NCBI GenBank assembly: GCA_966250325.1
Contig: CBINGY010000021.1
Span: 1-64,000, forward strand
DNA: 64,000 nucleotides
Direction: 5' to 3'
DNA from: Jiulongibacter sp966250325
GTDB taxonomy: Bacteria; Bacteroidota; Bacteroidia; Cytophagales; Spirosomataceae
The translations under genes were made by a program, and so were the position numbers. Shown here in pieces: positions 26,796 to 35,183 of the stretch. The notes beneath the pieces are model-generated. The model was given only the letters and a program-made list of their open reading frames with translations, was not told the DNA's origin and did not search any database. The first letter of the stretch is position 1. Each line of letters starts with the position of its first letter.

Positions 26796-27653
26796 TTAAG
26801 CTTTATAGGCCTCGGCCGTCTGCTTCTGAATCCCCAGCCCTTCAATTCCCAGTTCAATTTTATCTCCGGCTTTGAGATATACGGGCGGCTTGAATCCGAG
26901 ACCTACACCGGCGGGAGTTCCGGTAGAAATTACATCGCCCGGTAACAAGGTCATGAAATTGCTCAGATAACTGATGATTTCGTCAATGTAAAAAATCATG
27001 TCATCAGTATTGGAATCCTGAATCACTTTCCCGTTCAGACTAAGCCATAATCTTAGGGCATGCGGATTCGGGATTTCGTCTTTGGTGGCCATAAATGGGC
27101 CTAGCGGAGCAAAGGTGTCGTTGGATTTTCCTTTCACCCATTGCCCTCCTTTTTCGAGCTGAAATTCCCGTTCGCTGTAGTCATTATGCAGGCAGTAGCC
27201 GGCTACATAATCGTACGCCTCTTCTTTATTCACGTATGAGGCCTTCTTGCCAATCACTACCGCGAGTTCCACTTCCCAGTCGGTCTTTTTGGAATTCCTG
27301 GGAATAATCACGTTATCATTGGGGCCGCAAAGAGCCGATGTAGCTTTGAAGAACACCACCGGCTCGGTAGGTTTGGCCATGCCCGATTCTTCGGCGTGTT
27401 TGGCGTAATTGAGGCCAATGCAAACAATTTTTGAAGGCCGGGCAATGCAGGGGCCCAGGCGTGTACCTTTGGGAATTTGAGAACAGGTGGCCTGGTTTTC
27501 ATGCAGCCATCCGGCCAATCGGTTAAGTCCATCTGTTTCAAAGAATTTTTCGTTGAAATCTTCACCGAATGCTGATACATCCAGGTTTTTACCTTCTGAA
27601 GTTTGAATGCCTGGTTTTTCGTGGCCCGGCTCGCCATATCGAATAAGTTTCAT
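26796..27653 (-). CDS. Fumarylacetoacetate hydrolase family protein
   Basis: A 285-residue enzyme from the ATG at 27653 (MKLIRYGEPG); an upstream TTG/ATG-type extension of 20 residues overlaps the preceding gene and is not family-like. It has IVCIGLNYAKHAEESGM, the metal-binding DWEVELAVVIG (E-x-E and later D) and GTPAGVG near the C terminus, all FAH-family hallmarks. It is 25 bases downstream of an SDR gene. FAH/SDR pairs act together in the non-phosphorylating L-fucose or L-rhamnose routes (2,4-diketo-3-deoxy acid hydrolase with 2-keto-3-deoxy acid dehydrogenase); that specificity is inferred from pairing. Confidence 0.88.
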   Translation of the reverse strand: MKLIRYGEPGHEKPGIQTSEGKNLDVSAFGEDFNEKFFETDGLNRLAGWLHENQATCSQIPKGTRLGPCIARPSKIVCIGLNYAKHAEESGMAKPTEPVVFFKATSALCGPNDNVIIPRNSKKTDWEVELAVVIGKKASYVNKEEAYDYVAGYCLHNDYSEREFQLEKGGQWVKGKSNDTFAPLGPFMATKDEIPNPHALRLWLSLNGKVIQDSNTDDMIFYIDEIISYLSNFMTLLPGDVISTGTPAGVGLGFKPPVYLKAGDKIELGIEGLGIQKQTAEAYKA

Positions 27654-27678
27654 TCTGAAAATGGGTTGAATAAATTGC

Positions 27679-28455
27679 TTAAGGGGTATTGAGTTTAACA
27701 AATCCGCCGTCAATGTAGTAATCGCATCCGGTTAAAAATCCGGCTTCATCAGAAGCCAGATACACCGCCATGGCAGCTACTTCAGAGGGTTTTCCCATGC
27801 GGCCAATCGGCTGGCTTTTGGAAAGCTTCTCAAACATTTCCGGCTGTCTGTCAGGATAATTCTTTTTGAGATAGCCATCTACAAAAGGGGTATGAATACG
27901 GGCTGGTGAAATAGAGTTACACCGGATATGGTCCTTCAGGAAGTCTTTGGCTACCTGAATGGTCATGGTAAGCACCGCTCCTTTTGCCATGGAATAGGCG
28001 AATCTTTCCGGTACGGCTACGGTAGCAGCTACAGAGGCCATATTGATGATACACCCGCCACCATTTGCTCTGAAAAGAGGAATTACGCTATGAATGCAGT
28101 TATAAACCCCTTTCACATTTACGGCGAAAACCTTGTCCATGTCCTCTTCGGTGGTGGTTTCTGCCGTGCCTATATGGGCTATCCCGGCATTATTTACCAG
28201 GATATTAATGGGCTGAACCGCGTTTATTTTGGCCATAGCTTTTTTTACCTGCCCCTGGTTGCTTACATCTACCTGGTGGCAATAGGCCTGCCCGCCGGCG
28301 GCAATGATGAGGTCGGCTTCACGTTCAGCCTGGTCAATGTTGAGTTCGAAAATATGAACGATAGCTCCCTGTTTGGCAAAGCTTCGTGAGATTTCAAGGC
28401 CAATTCCGCTGGCTCCGCCGGTGATTACGGCCACTTTTTTGTCTAATCGGAACAT
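27679..28455 (-). CDS. Short-chain dehydrogenase/reductase (possible 2-keto-3-deoxy-fuconate dehydrogenase type)
   Basis: A 258-residue classical SDR: VAVITGGASGIGLEISRSF (TGxxxGxG), LVNNAGIAHIG (NNAG), Ser in INMASVA, and catalytic Tyr-Lys in YSMAKGA, with the terminal DYYIDGGF. Usually such enzymes oxidise or reduce sugar acids or 3-hydroxy acids with NAD(P). The immediate FAH-family neighbour suggests a sugar-acid pathway. The rest of such a pathway (dehydratase, aldolase, transporter) is not nearby, so the pair may be a fragment of a regulon spread over the genome. Confidence 0.87.
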   Translation of the reverse strand: MFRLDKKVAVITGGASGIGLEISRSFAKQGAIVHIFELNIDQAEREADLIIAAGGQAYCHQVDVSNQGQVKKAMAKINAVQPINILVNNAGIAHIGTAETTTEEDMDKVFAVNVKGVYNCIHSVIPLFRANGGGCIINMASVAATVAVPERFAYSMAKGAVLTMTIQVAKDFLKDHIRCNSISPARIHTPFVDGYLKKNYPDRQPEMFEKLSKSQPIGRMGKPSEVAAMAVYLASDEAGFLTGCDYYIDGGFVKLNTP

Positions 28456-28553
28456 CGTTTAGGATAGAATGAGTGTGCAAGTTAGCCATCCTGAGTGATT
28501 TAACGAGTGAGAAAGTGGAAGAATAGAGCGGAAAGAAATTTTCCATGGCTGCT

Positions 28554-28585
28554 TTTGCAGAAATACGGGAATACTCCTACCTTTG
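28554..28585 (+). promoter_or_regulatory. Consensus Bacteroidota promoter of tRNA-His
   Basis: TTTG (28554-28557), a spacer of exactly 20 bases and TACCTTTG (28578-28585) form a perfect match to the -33/-7 consensus. The tRNA begins 16 bases downstream. It is the clearest promoter in the window. Confidence 0.85.
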
Positions 28586-28600
28586 CAGTCCCTTATTCAC

Positions 28601-28675
28601 GGAGGTTGTAGCTCAGTTGGTTAGAGCACCTGATTGTGGTTCAGGGGGTCGTGGGTTCGAGCCCCATCTTCCTCC
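28601..28675 (+). tRNA. tRNA-His (GTG)
   Basis: The cloverleaf has anticodon loop TTGTGGT (GTG), D-arm GCTCAGTTGGTTAGAGC and T loop TTCGAGC. The acceptor has the extra 5' G (position -1) that marks tRNA-His: GGAGGTTG opposite CTTCCTCC. Two internal positions (5-68 and 6-67) are U-U mismatches. No encoded CCA. A long frame across it (VVAQLVRAPDCGSGG...) is the well-known false translation of this tRNA. Confidence 0.93.
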
Positions 28676-28682
28676 CTCCGGT

Positions 28683-28714
28683 AAGCCCGCTTTTTTAACA
28701 GAGGCGGGCTTTTT
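28683..28714 (+). terminator. Intrinsic terminator after tRNA-His
   Basis: AGCCCGC pairs with GCGGGCT around an A/T-rich loop, followed by TTTTTAT. It ends the tRNA transcript before fabI. Confidence 0.75.
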
Positions 28715-28781
28715 ATTTGTTTCAGGGTTTCGTCTTCATTATTTAGCTAATTTTGCGTCGAACAAACCAATCATTTCTTCT

Positions 28782-29591
28782 ATGTCTTACGGTTTACTAA
28801 AAGGGAAAAAAGGAATCATCTCAGGAGCTTTAGATGAGAACTCAATCGCCTGGAAAACGGCAATTAAAGCTCATGAAGAGGGTGCTCAGATCGTTTTGAC
28901 CAACGCTCCGATTGCCATGCGGATGGGCAAAATCAACGAACTGGCAGAGCAGGTACAGGCAGAAATAGTTCCGGCCGATGCCACTTCAGTAGAAGATCTT
29001 GAAAATTTATTCAGTAAATCCCAGGAAGTACTTGGTGGGAAACTTGATTTCGTACTTCATTCGATCGGGATGTCACCTAATATCCGGAAAGGTCGCTCGT
29101 ATGGAGATCTCAATTACGAGTGGTATCTCAAAAGCATAGATATTTCGGCTCTTTCTTTTCATAAATTTATGCATGTGGCAGAGAAGCAGGATGCCCTGAA
29201 CGAGTGGGGTTCTGTGGTGGGTCTGTCGTACATTGCTGCTCAGAAAACATTTCCATTCTACACGGATATGGCAGATGCCAAAGCCGTGCTGGAGTCGATA
29301 GCCCGTGGGTATGGCTACCGTCTCGGCAAGTCAAAGAAAATCCGGGTGAATACCATTTCTCAGTCGCCTACCAAAACCACGGCGGGCTCGGGTATTGGGG
29401 GTTTTGATGCATTCTATGATTTTGCTGATAAGATGTCACCTCTGGGAAATGCCTCTGCGGAAGACTGTGCCAATTACATAGTGATGCTATTCTCAGACCT
29501 TACACGAATGGTGACCATGCAGAATTTGTTTCATGATGGGGGTTATTCATTCACCGGAATCTCGGAAGAGATCATTGAAATGATGAAGTAG
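28782..29591 (+). CDS. fabI: Enoyl-[acyl-carrier-protein] reductase (NADH), FabI type
   Basis: A 269-residue SDR-fold enzyme from the ATG at 28782; the upstream frame runs through tRNA-His and is not real. It has LDENSIAWKTAIKAHEEGA (FabI-type N-terminal nucleotide loop), LHSIGMSPNIRKGR, and the active-site pair in FPFYTDMADAKA (Tyr and Lys of the FabI YxxxxxxK motif), then ISQSPTKTTAGSGI. It performs the last reduction of each fatty-acid elongation cycle. A TAATTTTG element at 28748-28755 is a plausible -7 promoter box. A terminator follows. Confidence 0.96.
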   Translation: MSYGLLKGKKGIISGALDENSIAWKTAIKAHEEGAQIVLTNAPIAMRMGKINELAEQVQAEIVPADATSVEDLENLFSKSQEVLGGKLDFVLHSIGMSPNIRKGRSYGDLNYEWYLKSIDISALSFHKFMHVAEKQDALNEWGSVVGLSYIAAQKTFPFYTDMADAKAVLESIARGYGYRLGKSKKIRVNTISQSPTKTTAGSGIGGFDAFYDFADKMSPLGNASAEDCANYIVMLFSDLTRMVTMQNLFHDGGYSFTGISEEIIEMMK

Positions 29592-29618
29592 TTTTCGCCA
29601 AACCAGCTATTTAAACGG

Positions 29619-29652
29619 GGGAATGTCTCAAAAGGCATTCCCTTTTCATTTT
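29619..29652 (+). terminator. Intrinsic terminator after fabI
   Basis: GGGAATG (29619-29625) pairs with CATTCCC (29636-29642), followed by a T-rich tract. Confidence 0.8.
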
Positions 29653-29660
29653 TATTTTTG
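29653..29660 (+). promoter_or_regulatory. -7 promoter element of the small gene / nucleotidyltransferase pair
   Basis: TATTTTTG fits TAnnTTTG and ends three bases before the ATG at 29664; a nearly leaderless transcript is predicted. It partly coincides with the T-rich tail of the fabI terminator. Confidence 0.4.
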
Positions 29661-29663
29661 CAT

Positions 29664-29843
29664 ATGGACAAAGTGCCGCAGGAAATCGGAACTTCTGAAC
29701 CTCTTTATCTGGGAAAAAAGATTTCAGAGTTGAACACGCATGAGCTTCGTTTTATGCGTTTAATGCAGCTTATGCTTCTTGATCGTATGCTGAAATCGGC
29801 CAAAATTACTCATAAACCTATGCCTGAAAGTGGATCTTTTTGA
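29664..29843 (+). CDS. Small hypothetical protein upstream of MNT nucleotidyltransferase
   Basis: A 59-residue protein (from the ATG at 29664; a TTG six bases upstream is part of the -7 box). It is mainly helical, with ELRFMRLMQLMLLDRMLKSAK in the middle (about residues 27-47). It overlaps the start of the following nucleotidyltransferase gene by 14 bases, a layout repeated with different sequence at 40508-40717. It may be a regulatory or antitoxin-like partner; no family was recognised. Confidence 0.5.
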   Translation: MDKVPQEIGTSEPLYLGKKISELNTHELRFMRLMQLMLLDRMLKSAKITHKPMPESGSF

Positions 29844-30304
29844 TGAGGAAATACTGGCATTATGGGGAGCCTTTGAAAGGCACGAGGTCAAATACATATG
29901 GTGGGCGGTTTGCGGTTAATCTTCATGGTTTTGGTCGTAAAACAGCCGATGCGGATATCTGGTTAAAAAACACGCTTCAGAACAGAAAGTCATTTCGTAG
30001 GGCTATGTCAGAAATGGGTTATGGAGATTATCCTCAGTTTGAGACCATGGATATGGTGCCGGGCTGGTCAGCTTTTACCCTCAACTCGGGTCTTGAGCTA
30101 GATTTGATGACTTCACTTGCCGGGTTTGAAGAGGCTGAATTCGATGCGTGTTATGAACTGGCCAGTATTGCTGAGATTCATGGCAGAAAAATTCCCTTTT
30201 TGCATGTTAATCACTTAATGAAGGAAAAAGAAATAGGAAACAGGCCGAAAGACCAGATTGACCTTTTGGAGTTAAGAAGAATTAAGAATTCGCCTGCTGG
30301 TTAA
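29830..30304 (+). pseudogene. MNT-type nucleotidyltransferase, frameshifted
   Basis: The N-terminal part reads from a GTG at 29830 as MDLFDEEILALWGAFERHEVKYI and then runs into TAA at 29917. The remainder is in the next frame: GGRFAVNLHGFGRKTADADIWL onward to 30304. Joined, the parts match the intact homologue at 40050 (VRYVLIGGYSVIIHGYNRTTGDIDLWV). Spacing fits loss of one base near 29899 and another near 29912 (net shift of -2). The G-G...D-x-D nucleotide-binding motif is hit. The C-terminal half is otherwise well preserved, so the damage is recent, or is a sequencing error. Confidence 0.75.
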
Positions 30305-31497
30305 TGTTTATCTGCGTAGTCAAGCGTGGCCTGCCACACCCTGAACAGGTTGCCCGAGCAAATCTTCTCAATGTCTTTCTCAGAATAGCCTTTTTTCAGG
30401 AGTAAACGAATTATGTTAGGGTAGTCTGCCACATCTTTTAGTCCAATAGGCAAAGAGTCACCCACTCCATCAAAATCGGAGCCTAATCCCACGTGGTCAA
30501 TTCCCGCAAGCTGTATCACCCTTTCGATGTGATTTACAACCATTTCCACGTCGCTGTACATTTCGGGGTGAGCTTCGCCAAAGGCTTTCACTAGAGGTTT
30601 AGCAGCCTCATCGCGGGGCTTAAGGCCTTTGGCATCGAGCATATCCAGCATCACCTCACGGAGACTGTCGCGTACAGCTGTGACGTTTCCATCCAGAAAA
30701 GTGGATCCGAAATTGATCATAATTACGCCGCCGTTATTGCCCAGCGTTTTTACCATGTCATCGGTCATATTCCGCTCAAAACCCGGCGTAAAATGCCGGA
30801 GCGAAGAATGTGAGGCAATGACCGGCACCGGCGTAATTTTCATGACATCGTAAAACGTACTGTCTGATACATGGGAAATATCAATCATGATTCCCTCCCG
30901 GGCCAGCTCCATGACCACTTCTTCTCCGAAGGGACTGAGTCCCTGCCAGGGTCTTTCTTTGTCATACGAGGAATCTCCCAGTTGATTGGCCTTGCCATGA
31001 GTAAGAGTAACATAGCTAATTCCCCGCTTTTTGAAGTAGGCCACATCAGTAAGAGAGCTGATGGGGCTGCCGTTTTCCATTCCCATAGGGAGTGCTATTT
31101 TGCCCTGCTTCACAATGCTTCGAACCTCTGCGGGGCTTGTAGCTATCTCAAAGTGTCCGGAATTTTCTTTGCTGATGTAGGCTACCATGTCAATTAGGCT
31201 ATCGGCCAGAACTTTACCACCTTCCGGAGAATAACTGGCAGGTATATAAATGGACATGAAGGGGGCATCCAGTCCACCAGATTTTGCCCGCTTGTAATCG
31301 AAATCACCATCCTGGGATTCAATAGGTATTCCCACATACTGACGGGTGAGTTGAAAGTTCTGAACCTTCAACCGGTAGGGAAGATCCACATGCCCGTCTG
31401 TGATGATAAATCTTTGGGCCAGTGCAGTGGCTTTATCCTGTGCCATAACAGGTTGTGACAGCAGGAGAAGGAAAAACAGGTAACACAAGTTTTTCAT
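30301..31497 (-). CDS. Membrane (renal-type) dipeptidase, peptidase family M19
   Basis: A 398-residue protein with a signal peptide (cleaved after VMAQ, residue 20). Zinc-site and family motifs run in order: DGHVDLP (HxD), GMENGSPI, VTLTHGKANQLGDS, MIDISHVSD, PVIASHSSLRHF and GLGSDFDG. Such periplasmic or exported zinc dipeptidases cleave dipeptides, including those with a D-residue. It converges on the nucleotidyltransferase pseudogene with a four-base overlap. No transporter is adjacent. Confidence 0.92.
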   Translation of the reverse strand: MKNLCYLFFLLLLSQPVMAQDKATALAQRFIITDGHVDLPYRLKVQNFQLTRQYVGIPIESQDGDFDYKRAKSGGLDAPFMSIYIPASYSPEGGKVLADSLIDMVAYISKENSGHFEIATSPAEVRSIVKQGKIALPMGMENGSPISSLTDVAYFKKRGISYVTLTHGKANQLGDSSYDKERPWQGLSPFGEEVVMELAREGIMIDISHVSDSTFYDVMKITPVPVIASHSSLRHFTPGFERNMTDDMVKTLGNNGGVIMINFGSTFLDGNVTAVRDSLREVMLDMLDAKGLKPRDEAAKPLVKAFGEAHPEMYSDVEMVVNHIERVIQLAGIDHVGLGSDFDGVGDSLPIGLKDVADYPNIIRLLLKKGYSEKDIEKICSGNLFRVWQATLDYADKH

Positions 31498-31720
31498 GAG
31501 GAAGTGTTTTTTAGGTTTGAGGGTAGGGGCCTCCGGGAAACATCAGAGGAATTGGTGGAGAAATTACAGACGAATTTTTAAAAGTGAAGGGGGACACCTT
31601 GATTGTGCCAAGAAAAGCTTTGGAAAATACTATTTCTGTCAAATAATTATCATTTTTTTTAGATAAGCAGTTGGAAAAGAAAAGAAGAAAAAGTTCTTTT
31701 GTCAACGGAATTAAAATTTA

Positions 31721-31732
31721 GCGAATATTCGC
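31721..31732. promoter_or_regulatory. Perfect 12-bp palindrome upstream of ilvD
   Basis: GCGAATATTCGC lies 20 bases before the ilvD ATG. It could be a regulator site controlling the branched-chain amino acid operon; no such regulator is in the window. Confidence 0.35.
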
Positions 31733-31752
31733 AAATCGAGAAAATTCATCAA

Positions 31753-33438
31753 ATGGCAGATAATCTGAACAAATACAGCAAAACGCTAACCCAAGAAGTA
31801 AGTAACCCGGCAGCTCAGGCCATGCTTTATGCAATTGGTTTGAAAGAAGATGATATGAAGAAACCTCAGATCGGGATTGCCAGTACCGGCTATGAGGGTA
31901 ATCCCTGTAACATCCATCTGAATGGTCTTTCGGTACACGTGAAAAAGGGAATTCAGGCCAACGACATGGTCGGTCTTATTTTTCATACCATTGGTGTTTC
32001 AGACGGAATGACCAATGGCAACGATGGAATGAGTTATTCTTTACCTAGTCGGGATATTATTGCAGATTCCATTGAAAATGTGGTTTCAGCTCAGTGGTAT
32101 GATGGTCTGGTAGCTGTAGTAGGCTGTGATAAAAACATGCCGGGAGCCATTATGGCCATGGCTCGCTTGAACCGCCCTGCCATCATGATGTATGGAGGTA
32201 CGGTGCGTTCAGGGAACTGGAAGGGGAAAAAACTGGACATCGTTTCGGCTTTTGAAGCCTATGGTCAAAAAATTGCCGGAACGATCTCTGAAGAAGATTA
32301 CAAAGGGGTCATTCAGAATTCCATTCCTGGCCAGGGGGCCTGTGGAGGAATGTATACGGCCAATACTATGGCCTCGTCGATAGAAGCACTTGGTCTTGCT
32401 TTACCTTATAATGCCACCTACCCGGCTACCCATGAAGGGAAAGTTCAGGAATGTATTGACCTGGGTGCTGCCATGAAGAATCTTCTGGAGAAGCAGATTT
32501 TGCCCAGAGATATCATTACCAAAAAATCGTTGGAAAATGCTTTGACAATGGTGATGGCTTTAGGTGGTTCTACCAATGCCGTACTTCACTATCTGGCTAT
32601 TGCTCATTCGGCAGATATTGAACTTACCTATGAGGATGTTCAAAGGATATCTGACCAGACGCCCTTTATTGCTGATCTGAAGCCTTCCGGTAAATATTTC
32701 ATGGAAGATATCATGGATCTGGGAGGTGTGCCGGCCATAATGAAATATTTATTGAGCAAAGGATTAATTCACGGTGACTGTCTTACTGTTACCGGAAAAA
32801 CCGTGGCCGAAAATCTGGAAAGTGCTCCTGATCTGGATTTTGAAGCCCAAACTATCATTCGGCCTGTTGAAAAGCCAATCAAAGAAACCGGTCACATTCA
32901 AATCATGCTGGGAAATCTGGCCGAGAATGGAGGTGTGGCAAAAATCACAGGAAAAGAAGGTACCAGGTTTGAAGGTATTGCCAAGGTATGTGATAAAGAA
33001 GAGGCGATGCTTGAAGCTTTTGCAAATGGTGAAATAAAGGCCGGACAGGTTATTGTGATCCGCTATGAGGGTCCAAGAGGTGGCCCGGGTATGCCCGAAA
33101 TGCTCAAACCTACTTCGGCTGTAATGGGTGCAGGTCTTGGTGATAAAGTAGCTTTGATTACAGACGGTCGTTTCAGCGGCGGTACACATGGTTTCGTGGT
33201 TGGTCATATTTCGCCGGAAGCCTATGAGGGTGGGGCAATTGCCCTGGTGGAAGATGGAGATAAAATAACAATCGATGCAGAAACCAGAGAATTGACCGTG
33301 CATGTGACTGACGAAGAGCTGGCCGAGCGTCGTAAAAAATGGAAACCGCTTACTCCTCCTTTCGTTGAACATGGAGTATTAAGAAAATATTTCAAAAACG
33401 TGGCACCGGCCCATGAAGGTTGTGTGACCGATAAATAA
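31753..33438 (+). CDS. ilvD: Dihydroxy-acid dehydratase
   Basis: A 561-residue enzyme from the ATG at 31753 (MADNLNKYSKTLTQ), the usual family length; the TTG at 31699 would add 18 unusual residues and include the palindrome. Fe-S cluster cysteines sit in GCDKNMPGAIMA and GQGACGGMYTANTMAS, and the C-terminal GRFSGGTHGFVVGHI is diagnostic. It dehydrates dihydroxy-isovalerate and dihydroxy-methylvalerate in valine, leucine and isoleucine synthesis. First gene of ilvD-ilvB-ilvN, with ilvB seven bases downstream. Confidence 0.97.
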   Translation: MADNLNKYSKTLTQEVSNPAAQAMLYAIGLKEDDMKKPQIGIASTGYEGNPCNIHLNGLSVHVKKGIQANDMVGLIFHTIGVSDGMTNGNDGMSYSLPSRDIIADSIENVVSAQWYDGLVAVVGCDKNMPGAIMAMARLNRPAIMMYGGTVRSGNWKGKKLDIVSAFEAYGQKIAGTISEEDYKGVIQNSIPGQGACGGMYTANTMASSIEALGLALPYNATYPATHEGKVQECIDLGAAMKNLLEKQILPRDIITKKSLENALTMVMALGGSTNAVLHYLAIAHSADIELTYEDVQRISDQTPFIADLKPSGKYFMEDIMDLGGVPAIMKYLLSKGLIHGDCLTVTGKTVAENLESAPDLDFEAQTIIRPVEKPIKETGHIQIMLGNLAENGGVAKITGKEGTRFEGIAKVCDKEEAMLEAFANGEIKAGQVIVIRYEGPRGGPGMPEMLKPTSAVMGAGLGDKVALITDGRFSGGTHGFVVGHISPEAYEGGAIALVEDGDKITIDAETRELTVHVTDEELAERRKKWKPLTPPFVEHGVLRKYFKNVAPAHEGCVTDK

Positions 33439-33445
33439 GAAGATT

Positions 33446-35182
33446 ATGGCAACAGAAACCCTGGAACAAAAGGTGATTAAGCCTACCAACGGGAAAGCCC
33501 TCTCCGGAGGTCAGGCCCTGATGGAATGCCTGTTAGCAGAAGGAGTAGACACTATTTTCGGGTATCCCGGTGGGGCTATCATGCCTACCTATGATGCCCT
33601 CTATGATTACATGGACAGAATCAATCATATTCTGGTCCGTCATGAACAGGGTGCAGCACATGCCGCTGAAGGTTACGCACGCAGCAGTGGAAGGGTAGGG
33701 GTATGTATGGCTACTTCTGGACCGGGTGCAACCAATCTTATCACTGGAATCGCTGATGCCATTATTGATTGCACCCCTATGGTGGCCATCACCGGGCAGG
33801 TAGCTTCTTCGTTGTTAGGAACCGACGCCTTTCAGGAAACCGATGTGATCGGAATAACCGCACCGGTTTGTAAATGGAATTATCAGATTACTTCGGCAGA
33901 TGAAGTTCCCGCAATAATGGCCAAGGCCTTCTACATTGCCAGAGCAGGAAAACCTGGGCCCGTGCTTATTGACATTACCAAAGACGCTCAGACGGGTCTC
34001 ATGACCAAACACTTCGAATACAAAAAAGTGGAACGTTTGCCTGGTTATCACCCAAGGGTGAAGCCCAAGATGGAGCAGGTGGAAAAGGCTGCCGAACTCA
34101 TCAACAAGGCTGAAAGACCATATATTCTGGTGGGTCATGGCGTACTAATTTCAGAGGCCATGGACGAGTTCAAAGCATTGGTCGAGAAAGCAGATATACC
34201 GGTGGCAAGTACCCTTTTAGGCTTGTCTGCTCTTTCTATCGAGCATCCTAATTACATGGGTTGGTTGGGTATGCACGGCATGTATGCTCCAAATGTTATG
34301 ACCGATCAATGCGATGTGCTTATTGCGATAGGGATGCGATTTGATGACCGGGTAACGGGTAATGCCTCGCTTTTTGCCAAACAGGCCCGAATCGTTCATA
34401 TTGAAATAGATCCGGCAGAAATTGATAAGATAAAAAAGGCGGAAGCTCCGGTAGTTGGCGATGCGAAAGAAGCACTTCAGATGCTACTTCCGCTCATTGA
34501 GAAAAAAGATCGTTCAGACTGGAAAAGGCAGTTTCGTGATCTGGAGCCTGAAGAGCACGCCAATGTAACAGACCGTGATTTTGCCAAAGAAGGGAAAATC
34601 AAAATGGCTGAAGTGGTGAAAATGGTTTCAGATAAAACCAATGGAGAGGCCTGTGTTGTGGTAGATGTAGGTCAGCATCAGATGGTGGCTGCCCGTTACT
34701 ATGATTTCAAACGCCCGCACTCGTATATTGCTTCAGGGGGCCTGGGAACCATGGGTTACGCGATTCCGGCTGCTTTTGGTGCGAAAATGGGAGCTCCCGA
34801 TCGTCAGGTGATTGCTTTTATTGGAGATGGGTGTTTTCAGATGACCATTCAGGAGCTGGGTACTATTGCTCAGAGTGGAAAAGAAGTGAAGCTGATCATT
34901 CTGAATAACAGTTATCTGGGTATGGTACGCCAATGGCAGCAGCTGTTTTTTGAGCGAAGGTATTCGTTTGTTGACCTTCAGAATCCGGATTTTATTACTA
35001 TAGCCAAAGGCTTTGGTATACCGGGTCATACCTGCGAAATCCGGGAAGATTTGAGTGAATCTATTGACAGGCTGTTGAATACGCCGGGGTCTTATCTTCT
35101 GGAGGTTATTGTTGAAAAAGAGGAGAATGTATTCCCGATGGTACCTGCGGGCACCAGCGTTTCTGAGATAAGATTGAAGTAA
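33446..35182 (+). CDS. ilvB: Acetolactate synthase, large subunit
   Basis: A 578-residue TPP enzyme. The N-terminal VDTIFGYPGGAIMPTYDAL and the catalytic glutamate in RHEQGAAHAAEGYAR are standard AHAS. The TPP motif is GDGCFQMTIQELGT near residue 460, with a hydrophobic NNSYLGMVRQWQQLF. It condenses pyruvate with pyruvate or 2-ketobutyrate. The regulatory subunit gene starts one base after its stop codon, indicating tight coupling. Confidence 0.97.
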   Translation: MATETLEQKVIKPTNGKALSGGQALMECLLAEGVDTIFGYPGGAIMPTYDALYDYMDRINHILVRHEQGAAHAAEGYARSSGRVGVCMATSGPGATNLITGIADAIIDCTPMVAITGQVASSLLGTDAFQETDVIGITAPVCKWNYQITSADEVPAIMAKAFYIARAGKPGPVLIDITKDAQTGLMTKHFEYKKVERLPGYHPRVKPKMEQVEKAAELINKAERPYILVGHGVLISEAMDEFKALVEKADIPVASTLLGLSALSIEHPNYMGWLGMHGMYAPNVMTDQCDVLIAIGMRFDDRVTGNASLFAKQARIVHIEIDPAEIDKIKKAEAPVVGDAKEALQMLLPLIEKKDRSDWKRQFRDLEPEEHANVTDRDFAKEGKIKMAEVVKMVSDKTNGEACVVVDVGQHQMVAARYYDFKRPHSYIASGGLGTMGYAIPAAFGAKMGAPDRQVIAFIGDGCFQMTIQELGTIAQSGKEVKLIILNNSYLGMVRQWQQLFFERRYSFVDLQNPDFITIAKGFGIPGHTCEIREDLSESIDRLLNTPGSYLLEVIVEKEENVFPMVPAGTSVSEIRLK

Positions 35183-35183
35183 T

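Noticed and set aside
28545..28781. N-terminal extension of fabI
   Set aside because: It reads through tRNA-His and its terminator; FabI homology begins at the ATG at 28782.
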